Shown: positions 45,257-55,064, counted from the stretch's first letter. The stretch is DNA of 64,000 bases from Hyunsoonleella ulvae (GCF_016827605.1 NZ_JAEPJQ010000003.1:62001-126000), one strand, 5' to 3'. Notes: generated by a model from the letters alone, not told the origin. A program made the numbers and translations.

Positions 45257-48200
45257 ATGTCATTAAAAAAGCTCTTTGCTGTCGTAATGGTAATTGCGTT
45301 AGCTATATCCTGTAAAAAGAAAGCAGTAGAAACAGATAATATCTTTAAATTCCGAGATTACGTCAGCTATACCACTTCTGGAATGACATCGGTAGCAAAT
45401 CCTATTCAAATTAATTTAGCGAATGATGTAGAAGGTTGGGAAATGGGACAGGAAATAACCGATAACATTGTTTCCATCACACCACATGTGGAAGGTAAAT
45501 TAACCGTTACCAACAAACATACTTTAGCATTTACACCAGATGAGCATTTAGAGCCTGATACCGAATATACCGTTACTGTTAAACTGAAAGATATCTACAA
45601 AAACATGCCTGATGGTTTTGAAAACTACACCTTTCAGTTTAAAACCATAACCCCTAGTTTTAATCTGGTTACCAATAGTTTACAATCCTACAGTAAGGAA
45701 TGGCAATATTTGGAAGGTGTTATAAAATCTGCTGATATTATTTCTATTAAGGATGCAAAGCGGTTGGTGGAAGCGTCGCAAAATGGTAAAAAACTAAATA
45801 TTGTTTTTAATGAATTGAATGCCAGTTCTAAACATTTTGAATTTAAAATTGATAGTATTAATCGTTTAGTTGAAGACAGTAAAATTTTGGTAAAATGGAA
45901 TGGAAGCCCTATTAAAGCAGTTAATAAGGGCGAAAACACAGTATTAATTCCAGGTAAAAATAACTTTACCATCGTTGATGTCGAAGTAACACAGTCGCCC
46001 GAGCAATTTTTATCCATTAACTTTTCTGACCCTCTTAAAAAACAGCAAAATTTTGATGGCTTAGTATCCATTCAAAAAGTAAAAAACCCAAGGTTTATAG
46101 TCGAAGGAAACCTACTTAAAGTGTATCCAGATAGTAAACTAGTGGGCAATATTCAAGTGGATGTATTTCAAGGTATCAAAAATGAAGAAGGTTATAAATT
46201 GAAAACTCCTTTTTCTGAAACGATTGCTTTTGAAGATTTAAAACCACAGGTAAGATTGATTAGCAACGGTACAATTTTACCTAATTCGCAAGAATTGAAA
46301 TTCAATTTTGAAGCGGTAAATTTAAGTGCGGTGGATGTGAGAGTGATTAAGATTTTTGAAGACAATATATTACAATTTTTACAGGACAATAACCTAAACA
46401 GCAATAACCGATACGATATTAAAAAAGTAGGAAGACGTATTGCAAAACAAACTATTCAGTTGCAAACCTCGGCTGAAAACACAGGGAAATGGAAAGCTTA
46501 CAGCATCGATTTGTCCAAATTTTTTAAAGCAGATGCAGGCGCTATTTATCGTGTGGAATTAAGTTTTGATAGACGATATTCACTATATGATTGTGAAGCT
46601 AACAATCCGAGTACTACAAATGATGAAGACGATTATTATGACGACTATTACGAGGAAGATTACTATGAAGAAAATGATGATGATTTAGCCTCAGGAGATG
46701 AAGAGCTCCGAGAGGAAATGTATTGGGACAATTTGTTATATCGCTATAAAAATTACAGCTATAACTGGCGAGAAGAACAAAACCCTTGTCATGATGCATA
46801 TTACAATGAGCGTAAAATCGTTTCTCAAAACTTATTGGCATCCAATTTGGGTGTTATTGCAAAACGAGGTGGTAATAATTCGTATTATTTCGCAGTAACA
46901 GATATTTTAAGCATTTCCCCTGTGGGTAACGCAAAAGTATCATTATATAACTTTCAACAGCAAGAAATAGCAAGTCGCACAACTGATGAGGAGGGCTTAA
47001 CAATCATTGATGCAGACCACCACGCTAATTTCGCCATTGTTTCAAAAGGAAATAACACCACCTATGTAAAGCTGCACGATGGTAACTCTTTATCCTTAAG
47101 TAAGTTTGATGTCTCTGGTCATCGTTTACAACGTGGATTGAAAGGCTATTTGTATGGCGAACGAGGTGTATGGCGCCCAGGAGACACCTTACATTTAACC
47201 TTTATGTTGAATGATAATGCTAATCCGCTACCAAAACAACATCCTGTAAAATTAGAAATTACCGACCCTAATGGAAAACTTGTGCACAAACATGTAACTA
47301 CAGACAATCTCAATAATTTTTACAAGTTTACGGTGCCTACATCTACAGAGGATAAAACTGGAAATTATAATGCTAAAATTTCCATTGGTGGGGCAACTTT
47401 TAACAAAGGTTTAAAAATTGAAACCGTAAAACCTAATCGGCTTAAATTAAAAGTCGATTTTGAAGATGAAATTTTAACAAATAACACACCGCTAAAGGGT
47501 ACCTTGGATGTAAAATGGTTACACGGCGCACCTGGGAAAAACCTGAGAGCAGAAGTAAAAGCAAAATTTAGTACGGCTTACACCGCTTTTAAAAATTATA
47601 AGGATTATACCTTTAATGATCCTACACGTAAATTTCAGATGGAAGACATTAATGTATTTGAGGGGAAAGTGAATGAAGAAGGATTAGCCTCAATTAATAA
47701 AAAACTTAATGTAGGCAAAAATGCTCCGGGGATGTTAAATGTGCAATTTTTGGTTCGTGCTTTTGAAAACGGTGGCGATTTTTCCCTAGATGCCTTTACT
47801 AAAACATATGCGCCATACAATGCCTTTGTTGGCTTGCGTTTGCCAAAAGGGAACGCTTATGGTTCGTTTTTTACAGATGAAAATCAAACCTTTGATGTAG
47901 TTACCGTAGATACAAATGGGAAACCCATACAACGCAACAATCTTGAAGTTAAAATTTATAAAGTAGAGTGGCGTTGGTGGTGGAATTCTTCTTACGATGA
48001 TTTAGCAAGCTATGTGTCAAGCAGATATCATAGGCCTTTTAAATCCATAAAAGTGAATACAGATGTCAATGGTAAAGCTAACTTCAACATAAATATTCCA
48101 GATACTAAACGTGGACGCTATTTAGTAAGGGTGGTTGATCCTAAAAGCGGTCATGCCACAGGACGTACCGCATATTTCTATAAAAACTGGTGGCAAAAAG

Positions 48201-50833
48201 CACCATCTAGCGATAAAGAAGCGGCTAAAATGTTAGTGTTTTCCTCTGATAAAGAAAAGTATAATGTTGGCGAAAACGCCAAAGTTACATTTGCCTCAGG
48301 AAGCGAAGGTCGCGCTTTGGTAAGCATTGAAAATGGTACTGAAGTTTTAGACTATAAATGGGTAAAAACAGTAAAAGGCGAAACCACGGTAGATATTCCT
48401 GTAACCAAGGAAATGGCACCCAATGTATTTGTTAATATTTCTCTATTACAACCGCATGCCATAACCGCTAATGATTTACCTATTAGACTATATGGTGTAA
48501 TTCCCATGATGGTTGAAAATCCCGATACTAAATTGTACCCAGAAATACAGATGCCAGAGCAGTTAAGACCTGAGCAAACCTTTAAAGTGAAAATCTCTGA
48601 AAAAGATAATAAACCCATGACCTACACCATTGCTATGGTTGAAGAAGGCTTGTTGGATTTAACCCGATTTAAAACACCAAATGCGTGGAACGAGTTTTAC
48701 AAACGTGAAGCCTTGGGGGTAAAAACTTGGGATGTATTTGATGATGTAATTGGTGCGTATTCCGGAAGTATAGACCAAGTATTTGCTATTGGTGGAGATG
48801 GCAGTGCAGCAGGCGGTAAAAACAAAAAAGCCAACCGGTTTAAACCCGTAGTAACCTATTTAGGACCTTTTAAACTGGATGCTGGAAAAACCAAAACCCA
48901 CCAAATAAAACTGCCTAATTATATTGGTTCTGTACGTACTATGGTGGTTGCAGGGAATAACAGCAATGAAGCTTATGGAAGTGTAGACAAAACCGTTCCT
49001 GTAAAAAAACCTTTGATGGTTTTAGCTACGCTTCCTCGAAAATTGAGCCCTGGCGAAAAAGTAACCTTACCTGTTACGGTTTTTGCGATGGAACCTAAAG
49101 TGAAAAATGTCAATATTAGTTTAAAATTGAGTGATGGCATTTCGGTTGTTGGCAATGCTAAAAAGACTTTGAGCTTTGCTAAACCCGATGAGCAAATGGC
49201 ATATTTTAAACTAGATGTAAGTAAAGCCAAAGGTATTAATACGGTTGAAGTAATCGCTACAGGAAATGGAGAAACGTCAAAATATAAAGTAGAGCTGGAT
49301 GTGGAGAATACAAATCCTGTAACGTCAAAATCTATTGATAAAACGGTAGTTGCCAACGCTTCTGAAACTATAGGGTTTTCAACCTTTGGTGTAGCGGGTA
49401 CAAATACTGCAACTGTGGAGTTTTCAACATTACCAGCTATGGATTTTACAAGGCGTTTGCAATATTTAATTCGCTATCCTCATGGTTGTGTAGAGCAAAC
49501 CACATCTAGCGTATTTCCGCAATTATTTTTAGAAGATATTTTTGATCTCACTTTTGAAAAGAAACAACAAATTAGAGATAATGTTGAAAAAGGTATTCAA
49601 CGATTAGGACGCTTTCAAAGACCAAATGGCGGATTAAGTTATTGGATGGGAGAAAATAGCGCTAACGATTGGGGAACGAGTTATGCAGGGCATTTTATGA
49701 TTGAGGCCGAGAAAAAAGGCTATGTGTTACCGCTTACCTTTAAAAGTAGTTGGTTGAAATACCAAAAACAAACCGCTAGAAATTGGCGTCCAAGCTACAG
49801 ACGTTATAATTCTGATTTGGCCCAAGCATATCGTTTATACACTCTTGCTTTGGCTGGAAGCCCAGATTTAGCCAGTATGAATCGCTTGCGGGAATTCAGT
49901 GAAATTTCAAATGAAGCCAAATGGCGATTGGCAGCGGCTTATGCCTTGGCTGGACAGAAAGAAGCCAGTGATAAACTTTCGGAAATGGCTAATATTGAAT
50001 TTAAATCGCTTCGCTATAATTCTTATACGTATGGCTCTGTGGATAGAAATCGTGCCATGGCTCTGGAGACTATGGTGTTAACTAAAAACCCAAAAACTCG
50101 TGATTTGGCTGAAACCATTGCCAAAAGCCTCTCTAGTGATAAGTGGATGAGCACACAAACCACAGCATATAGTTTATTGGCAATGGCAAAAATGGTAGGC
50201 GCAAATGGAGGGAAAGCCCTACATGTAAGCTATAACATTAACGGTTCTTCTGAAACCATACAAACTAAAAACGCCGTTGCCCAAAGACAGCTAAAAATTG
50301 TTGATGGAAGCAACGCAATAGCCATAAATAACAAAGAAAATAATGTAGTATACGTTCGTGTATTGAATTCTGGAAAGCTACCTCTTGGGCAGGAGTTGGT
50401 GGAAAAAAGAGGTTTAAGCGTTTCAGTACAATACAAAGATTTACAAGGCAGTACAATTGATATTACTAAACTAATGCAAGGTCAGGATTTTGTGGCTACC
50501 GTTAGTGTAAGTAATCTAAAAAACTACAATATTAATGATGTGGCCCTAACGCAAATTTTCCCTTCGGGATGGGAAATTGTAAATACCCGGTTTACAGCGT
50601 TTGGAGACACAACCTCTAATAAAGCGCGCCATATAGATATTAGAGACGACCGCGTGAATTTCTATTTTGACTTAAGCAAAAGCGGAAATTCCAATAGCTC
50701 CAAAACATTCTCGGTAATGCTAAATGCTAGTTATTTAGGCTCTTATTACTTGCCTGGAATTCAAGCGGAAGCAATGTATGATAACGACTTTTTAGTACGA
50801 ACTAAAGGGAAGTGGATAACAATTATTAAATAA
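45257..50833 (+). CDS. Bacterial alpha-2-macroglobulin lipoprotein
   Basis: 1858 aa, one of the largest proteins expected outside T9SS adhesins. The lipobox AISC (Cys19) anchors it, presumably in the periplasm. MG-type beta domains run through most of the chain; the MG2 region begins near residue 630 with GYLYGERGVWRPGDTLHL. The reactive thioester motif is intact, with Cys1411 and Gln1414 in HGCVEQTTSS, so it can bind attacking proteases covalently as E. coli YfhM-type proteins are thought to do. Residues about 455-480 form an Asp/Glu/Tyr-rich patch. PBP1C, its usual genomic partner, is 4.3 kb downstream. Bait-region cleavage sites cannot be predicted. Confidence 0.93.
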   Translation: MSLKKLFAVVMVIALAISCKKKAVETDNIFKFRDYVSYTTSGMTSVANPIQINLANDVEGWEMGQEITDNIVSITPHVEGKLTVTNKHTLAFTPDEHLEPDTEYTVTVKLKDIYKNMPDGFENYTFQFKTITPSFNLVTNSLQSYSKEWQYLEGVIKSADIISIKDAKRLVEASQNGKKLNIVFNELNASSKHFEFKIDSINRLVEDSKILVKWNGSPIKAVNKGENTVLIPGKNNFTIVDVEVTQSPEQFLSINFSDPLKKQQNFDGLVSIQKVKNPRFIVEGNLLKVYPDSKLVGNIQVDVFQGIKNEEGYKLKTPFSETIAFEDLKPQVRLISNGTILPNSQELKFNFEAVNLSAVDVRVIKIFEDNILQFLQDNNLNSNNRYDIKKVGRRIAKQTIQLQTSAENTGKWKAYSIDLSKFFKADAGAIYRVELSFDRRYSLYDCEANNPSTTNDEDDYYDDYYEEDYYEENDDDLASGDEELREEMYWDNLLYRYKNYSYNWREEQNPCHDAYYNERKIVSQNLLASNLGVIAKRGGNNSYYFAVTDILSISPVGNAKVSLYNFQQQEIASRTTDEEGLTIIDADHHANFAIVSKGNNTTYVKLHDGNSLSLSKFDVSGHRLQRGLKGYLYGERGVWRPGDTLHLTFMLNDNANPLPKQHPVKLEITDPNGKLVHKHVTTDNLNNFYKFTVPTSTEDKTGNYNAKISIGGATFNKGLKIETVKPNRLKLKVDFEDEILTNNTPLKGTLDVKWLHGAPGKNLRAEVKAKFSTAYTAFKNYKDYTFNDPTRKFQMEDINVFEGKVNEEGLASINKKLNVGKNAPGMLNVQFLVRAFENGGDFSLDAFTKTYAPYNAFVGLRLPKGNAYGSFFTDENQTFDVVTVDTNGKPIQRNNLEVKIYKVEWRWWWNSSYDDLASYVSSRYHRPFKSIKVNTDVNGKANFNINIPDTKRGRYLVRVVDPKSGHATGRTAYFYKNWWQKAPSSDKEAAKMLVFSSDKEKYNVGENAKVTFASGSEGRALVSIENGTEVLDYKWVKTVKGETTVDIPVTKEMAPNVFVNISLLQPHAITANDLPIRLYGVIPMMVENPDTKLYPEIQMPEQLRPEQTFKVKISEKDNKPMTYTIAMVEEGLLDLTRFKTPNAWNEFYKREALGVKTWDVFDDVIGAYSGSIDQVFAIGGDGSAAGGKNKKANRFKPVVTYLGPFKLDAGKTKTHQIKLPNYIGSVRTMVVAGNNSNEAYGSVDKTVPVKKPLMVLATLPRKLSPGEKVTLPVTVFAMEPKVKNVNISLKLSDGISVVGNAKKTLSFAKPDEQMAYFKLDVSKAKGINTVEVIATGNGETSKYKVELDVENTNPVTSKSIDKTVVANASETIGFSTFGVAGTNTATVEFSTLPAMDFTRRLQYLIRYPHGCVEQTTSSVFPQLFLEDIFDLTFEKKQQIRDNVEKGIQRLGRFQRPNGGLSYWMGENSANDWGTSYAGHFMIEAEKKGYVLPLTFKSSWLKYQKQTARNWRPSYRRYNSDLAQAYRLYTLALAGSPDLASMNRLREFSEISNEAKWRLAAAYALAGQKEASDKLSEMANIEFKSLRYNSYTYGSVDRNRAMALETMVLTKNPKTRDLAETIAKSLSSDKWMSTQTTAYSLLAMAKMVGANGGKALHVSYNINGSSETIQTKNAVAQRQLKIVDGSNAIAINNKENNVVYVRVLNSGKLPLGQELVEKRGLSVSVQYKDLQGSTIDITKLMQGQDFVATVSVSNLKNYNINDVALTQIFPSGWEIVNTRFTAFGDTTSNKARHIDIRDDRVNFYFDLSKSGNSNSSKTFSVMLNASYLGSYYLPGIQAEAMYDNDFLVRTKGKWITIIK

Positions 50834-50834
50834 C

Positions 50835-50951
50835 GTTACTAAGGCGTGTGTATTTCGTGGCTCTGAATACGATTGAGCAGTGAAAGCCTACTTGCCGGTA
50901 GGCAGACCTGACCCTTGTGGTAACGCTCAAAATACATACGCAACAGGTAAC
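50835..50951. repeat. 117-bp palindromic repeat element
   Basis: Nested inverted repeats begin 2 nt after the alpha-2-macroglobulin stop: GTTAC/GTAAC at the ends, GCGTGTGTATTT with AAATACATACGC (one G-T wobble), TTGAGC/GCTCAA, and a central GCCTAC/GTAGGC hairpin at about 50893-50910. The core GACCCTTGTGGTAACGCTCAAA resembles a stretch at 63518-63536. No reading frame. This looks like a mobile, MITE-like intergenic element or a structured 3' RNA end. Confidence 0.65.
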
Positions 50952-50967
50952 ATAAAACAAAAAAACA

Positions 50968-51831
50968 ATGAAAACATATATTTATATAATAGCTGTATTA
51001 ATAGGGTTTAATGCAGTTAACGCACAAGAGATTAGATACGTAAACGCTGATAATGGCCTATTTTTAAGGGAAACACCTAATCAAGGATCAAAGCGTGTGG
51101 ATAAATTAGTTTACGGTACCGCTCTGGAAGTTACTGAACGCACCAATTTAAAGCTTGATGTTAAAGACGATAATACTGTTATTTCAGGGGAATGGGTAAA
51201 GGTTACCTGTACGGATGATTTATATAATAACAGAACAGGCTATGTGTTTAATGGGTTTTTAACAGATAGAAAACTTGAAAAACGTTTTAGTATAGATTTT
51301 GAGGATTTTAAAATAGAGTTTAACAATTTGAGGGCGGAAATTATTGGAGACCCACAAGTTGCCGTACACGATGCAAGTACTGTTGATGCGTTTATAGATT
51401 TTGGAGAGACCTTAAAAAATAAAACCATTAGAATACGACACCATTCCAAGTACAAGGATGTAAAAGTGTTTCAAAAGTATGAAAGTAGTATTGCTATACA
51501 TGGCGATGCGTCGTACTGTCATTTAGAAGATTGGAAACATTTTTATTCCGCTTGGGAGCCCTTAAAAACTAAGCATAAAAATAGTGTGTTTAAAACCGTT
51601 TCATACGATAATAAATCGGTAAATCAATTTGTTGAGGTAGATATCAACGCCTTTAAAGACAAGGTAAAAGGACATTGTGGCGAAGATTGGGTTTCTCATA
51701 TAAAGGATAACAATACTATTAATGAAGGTGCAGCTAAAATCGTGATGAGTAAAATGTATTTTAAAGTGATTTTTACCACGCTTGAGAATAAAAAAGTTGA
51801 GAAAATTATAGCTTTTGATATGCCAATTTAA
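50968..51831 (+). CDS. Secreted SH3-domain protein of unknown function
   Basis: 287 aa. A signal peptide (cleavage near VNAQ, residue 19) precedes a bacterial SH3 domain at about 22-98 (NGLFLRETPN, GEWVKV, GYVFNGFL). The remaining 190 residues show no motif I know. SH3 domains of this kind may bind cell-wall peptides, which fits the position between the alpha-2-macroglobulin and PBP1C genes. It may be transcribed with the former, although the 117-bp repeat lies between. Function is unknown. Confidence 0.78.
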   Translation: MKTYIYIIAVLIGFNAVNAQEIRYVNADNGLFLRETPNQGSKRVDKLVYGTALEVTERTNLKLDVKDDNTVISGEWVKVTCTDDLYNNRTGYVFNGFLTDRKLEKRFSIDFEDFKIEFNNLRAEIIGDPQVAVHDASTVDAFIDFGETLKNKTIRIRHHSKYKDVKVFQKYESSIAIHGDASYCHLEDWKHFYSAWEPLKTKHKNSVFKTVSYDNKSVNQFVEVDINAFKDKVKGHCGEDWVSHIKDNNTINEGAAKIVMSKMYFKVIFTTLENKKVEKIIAFDMPI

Positions 51832-51877
51832 AGCCAGGATAATGAGGTAGATGAACAAAGTAATAGGTTTTAGCGCA

Positions 51878-51960
51878 ATGAAAAGGTTAGATGTGTAGGT
51901 CTAGCTATTATGGGTGTGACCTATTACTTTTGTTTGCCCAAACAGGTATTGCAGAGTTAA
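51878..51960 (+). pseudogene. Strongly decayed fragment of a pbpC 5' end
   Basis: In one frame this stretch encodes YYFCLPKQVLQS and a stop. The PBP1C of this window has YYLCLPKQLFKD at its N-terminal membrane anchor. The upstream ATG (MKRL) is out of frame with it, so at least one frameshift has occurred. DNA similarity to the intact gene is about 24 of 35 over the best part. Its position left of the first jellyroll gene mirrors the clearer fragment left of the second one. Short length keeps confidence moderate. Confidence 0.45.
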
Positions 51961-52041
51961 CAACAATGGTTTGTAGAGGTAATAAATTTATAACAAATGC
52001 AACCAGAGCTTTGAAGGAAAAGATCGCACAAATGTTATAAC

Positions 52042-53370
52042 CTATTTCGTTGTATATTGTCTTGTTACAGAGTTATAACCATATTTAGATTTGTAATAAA
52101 TTGTTTCTATTATCACAACATAGCCTTTAGGATGCCCTTTTTTTATAATTTTTTCGTTGGTTTGAACGTATTTACCAATTACACCATCAATCCAAACTTT
52201 ATCAAGACAAACTTTAGTACCCTGCTTTACAATAATAACACGTTTATATGTTTTGGCTAGTTTTTTTCTATCAATAAATAGAGGAACTGTATTTATTTTT
52301 GGAGTTTCTATAGATAAACTCAGGCCATTCAATCCCTTTTTTTCTAAACTGTTTATTTTTCTAGCAGTTGGTCTTCTTATTGTAATGGGTTTTTCTTTTG
52401 AAATGCCTATCTCATAAATATCTGAATACGAATAGCACAAACTATTATCTAAATTTTGTGGATTCTCGGCAACTTTTGCTCTGTAAAAGATTTTAGAATT
52501 TGTAGGGGCTATTTTATAAGTGTCTTTTTTTGCTTTAGGAATGTCATCCCAGTTTATACCATCTTTACTCTTTTGCCATTGGTAGAAGTGATTAGAAAAA
52601 ACGCTATAGTCTGGCTTTAACTTTAAAGTTGTTGAAAATGGTAAATACCCTTTGTTAACAGAAACCCTTTTTTTATTATTTTTATCCAGAACAACTACGT
52701 TATCGCCGCAAGGCTTAAAAGCTATATCATCTAAGGCTAAATCGTTACCACAACCACCTTTTCCGTTATTTCTAATTTTTAAAATAACCGATGTTTCATT
52801 TGGTCTGGTTTGAAATACTAGTGCGAATTGCCTCCATGTTGGTTTAGAGCCTCCGTATATTGAACCCGTGCTACCACTAGCGAGCAGTGTTTTGTTTGAT
52901 TTATTCCATATTTCAAAAGTTACATCAATTGGAATACCTCTACCACATGCTTTTGTATATTCTTGCGTTAAATTGACCATCCATGATGAAAATTCATAAG
53001 ATGTATTTTCACAAAGCCCAGAAACTGGTACTCTAAAAAACTCACCAGGTTCAAAACCAGCATTTATAATAAGCATTCTTCCATTATTATCTCCGGGAGT
53101 ATGATCATTAAGCTTATACCAATTAAAGTGTTTGTGCGTGTTTGAAACCACATAACACCCATCTTTAGGTCTATTCTTTGTGAACTTATATGTGGTTGTT
53201 CCAAAAGGCAGTTTCACGTTACCAATACCGCTACCAAAATCTTCTGTAAAAATAGGATTGCCTGTATTTCCATTACAAAAGCCCAATTGTGCTTCTGCAT
53301 TAAAAAGACCTAAAAAGAATAGTAAAACCGTTGTTGTTTTTTTTATAGTTTTTAATAAAACTAATGGCAT
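52042..53370 (-). CDS. Secreted jellyroll/Ig-like protein, paralogue 1
   Basis: 442 aa. Signal peptide to about residue 27 (NAEAQ), then LGFCNGNTGNPIFTEDFG and a beta-sandwich domain ending in GCGNDLALDDIAF with CGD, as in adhesion modules of large Bacteroidota surface proteins. An Ig-like segment follows (about 250-325; HFYQWQKSKDGINWDDI), and a basic C-terminal domain of about 80 residues (KVWIDGVIGKYVQ, KYGYNSVTRQYT) shared only with its paralogue. No T9SS sorting domain is seen, so it may stay in the periplasm. Roughly half of the residues match paralogue 2. Function is unknown; the location suggests an envelope role with PBP1C or the macroglobulin. Confidence 0.8.
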   Translation of the reverse strand: MPLVLLKTIKKTTTVLLFFLGLFNAEAQLGFCNGNTGNPIFTEDFGSGIGNVKLPFGTTTYKFTKNRPKDGCYVVSNTHKHFNWYKLNDHTPGDNNGRMLIINAGFEPGEFFRVPVSGLCENTSYEFSSWMVNLTQEYTKACGRGIPIDVTFEIWNKSNKTLLASGSTGSIYGGSKPTWRQFALVFQTRPNETSVILKIRNNGKGGCGNDLALDDIAFKPCGDNVVVLDKNNKKRVSVNKGYLPFSTTLKLKPDYSVFSNHFYQWQKSKDGINWDDIPKAKKDTYKIAPTNSKIFYRAKVAENPQNLDNSLCYSYSDIYEIGISKEKPITIRRPTARKINSLEKKGLNGLSLSIETPKINTVPLFIDRKKLAKTYKRVIIVKQGTKVCLDKVWIDGVIGKYVQTNEKIIKKGHPKGYVVIIETIYYKSKYGYNSVTRQYTTK

Positions 53371-53492
53371 AATTTTCTATTGATTGATGAAAGTTTATTT
53401 GTAAGTAGATTGTAGTAATATATTGTTACACGTAATAATAGGTTAATTTTGAAAAAGCGTCTTAAACTTATCTTAAAATACATCCAAACACC

Positions 53493-53500
53493 TATTTTAG
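53493..53500 (+). promoter_or_regulatory. -7-like box in front of the duplicated pbpC 5' end
   Basis: TATTTTAG lies 18 nt ahead of the truncated pbpC copy. The corresponding place ahead of intact pbpC has TACTTTAG (55167-55174). The upstream stretch AAACTTATCTTAAA is also shared, so the promoter was duplicated with the coding fragment. Confidence 0.35.
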
Positions 53501-53518
53501 ACAGTACTTACTATATAA

Positions 53519-53668
53519 ATGAAACACATAATAAGCTACATAAAAAAAAGAAGACTTAAATTCTTAATCTTTACCTTCCTTTCATTAGCTTATTATTTAT
53601 GCTTGCCTAAAAAATTATTTAAAGATCCAACTGCTACAGTAATTACAAGTGTAATCATATGTGGTTAG
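53519..53668 (+). pseudogene. Truncated duplicate of the pbpC 5' end
   Basis: A 49-codon frame reproduces the first 44 residues of PBP1C (cytoplasmic tail, membrane anchor YYLCLPK, then FKDPTATVITS) and then ends in VIICG and a stop. Positions 53535-53654 match 55207-55326 at 117 of 120 bases. The rest of the gene is absent. The promoter region is also partly copied. If translated, it would be a small single-helix membrane peptide. It separates the two jellyroll paralogues and marks a duplication or recombination junction. Confidence 0.85.
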
Positions 53669-53714
53669 ATAAATAAGTATAATGTTTATATGATCAAAAA
53701 ATACTATGAGCTAA

Positions 53715-55064
53715 TTATTTAGATTTAACTTTTATTGTATACGTTCTTTTCTTAGAGTTATAACCATAAGCAGATTTGTAATAAACAGTTTCGTCTATTA
53801 TGATATCTCCTTTATCATCTCCTTTTCTTATGATTTTTTCACTGGCTTGAACATAAAAACCTACAGCTCCATCTATCCAAACTTTATCTGTAATAATATT
53901 TAAACCGTCTTTTACTATAATAACTTCTTTATAGGTTTTAGGAAGTTTACTTGTAACTGTAAGCTTTGTTTTAGATGATTTTTTTTTAACAGTAAGACTA
54001 TCTTTTAACTCTTCAATTGCTTTTTCATTTTCTTTAATATTGACTGATAGTTTAGACTTGGTCTTCCTTTTTAGTTTTATGTCCGGCTCAATTATGTTAA
54101 TTTTAAAATAATCTGAAATTAACTGACATGAAGTATTTAAAAGGTTACTGGCATCTTCGGCAACCAAGACCCTATAGTAAGATGTTTTTCTCAAGTTTTT
54201 TATAGAAAAATTATTTTTGGTAGCCCCTTCTATATTTTCCCAATTAGTATCATCTATACTTTTTTGCCATTGGTAAAAATGTGATGTAAATACTGCAAAA
54301 TCTGGAATTGCGGTAAGCTGTGTTGTATAAGGAAAATTAGTTTGTGAAATATTAATGCTGTTTTTGTTTTTTGACGCATCTTCTATTATAACGGTATCGC
54401 CACAGGTTCTAAACATGATATCGTCAATGGCTAAATCATTACCACAACCACTAGATCCGTTGTTACGCATTTTTAGAATTACCGATGTTTGTTTTGGAGC
54501 AGTTTTAAAAACCAAACCATATTGTTGCCAATTTGGAGAATTTGAGCCATATATATCTCCTGTGTTTCCTTGTTTAATGATAAAACTATTGGTACTATCC
54601 CAAATCTCGAAAGTAACATTTATTGGGTTTGCAACTTGATTGCCGCTATAGCCACATACCTTATGATAATAAGGAAACAAATTGATTAACCACGAAGTAA
54701 ACTCATAGGTTGTGTTTTCACATAGACCAGAAACGGGTATTGTAAAAAACTCTTCTGGAAGGTTATTGGCATTTACAATTAAACACCTACCATCCTTATC
54801 ATTTGGAGTATGGTCTTTAGTGATAAACCACCCATAATAATTTGTGTTACTAGACACTTTATAAAAACCGTCTCTTGGAGACCCTTGCGTAAAACTGTAG
54901 GTTGTACGCCCTGGGTTTAATTCACTATCAATTCTTCCTGTTCCAAAAGTTTCAATAAAAATGGGGTCGCCAGAGTTACCTCCACAAAACCCTAGTTGTG
55001 CTTGTAGATGAGAAATAAATGCAAAGCATAAAAGAAAGTAACTGCAACAAATTAATTTTAACAT
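53715..55064 (-). CDS. Secreted jellyroll/Ig-like protein, paralogue 2
   Basis: 449 aa with the same plan as its neighbour: signal peptide to about residue 22 (HLQAQ), LGFCGGNSGDPIFIETFG, a beta-sandwich closing with GCGNDLAIDDIMF and CGD, an Ig-like segment (HFYQWQKSIDDTNWENI), a Lys-rich linker of about 50 residues that is longer than in paralogue 1, and the conserved basic C-terminus (KVWIDGAVGFYVQ, AYGYNSKKRTYT). It is divergent from the intact pbpC, 126 nt away, and the shared spacer should hold both promoters. Function unknown. The divergence between paralogues contrasts with the near-identity of the pbpC fragments next to them. Confidence 0.8.
   Translation of the reverse strand: MLKLICCSYFLLCFAFISHLQAQLGFCGGNSGDPIFIETFGTGRIDSELNPGRTTYSFTQGSPRDGFYKVSSNTNYYGWFITKDHTPNDKDGRCLIVNANNLPEEFFTIPVSGLCENTTYEFTSWLINLFPYYHKVCGYSGNQVANPINVTFEIWDSTNSFIIKQGNTGDIYGSNSPNWQQYGLVFKTAPKQTSVILKMRNNGSSGCGNDLAIDDIMFRTCGDTVIIEDASKNKNSINISQTNFPYTTQLTAIPDFAVFTSHFYQWQKSIDDTNWENIEGATKNNFSIKNLRKTSYYRVLVAEDASNLLNTSCQLISDYFKINIIEPDIKLKRKTKSKLSVNIKENEKAIEELKDSLTVKKKSSKTKLTVTSKLPKTYKEVIIVKDGLNIITDKVWIDGAVGFYVQASEKIIRKGDDKGDIIIDETVYYKSAYGYNSKKRTYTIKVKSK

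Noticed and set aside
45688-46071. Second 127-codon minus-strand frame inside the alpha-2-macroglobulin gene
   Set aside because: Same reasoning: no domain, antisense to conserved coding sequence.
48973-49356. 127-codon minus-strand frame inside the alpha-2-macroglobulin gene
   Set aside because: It lies entirely within a well-supported coding gene, has no recognisable domain and no start context; it is a shadow frame.
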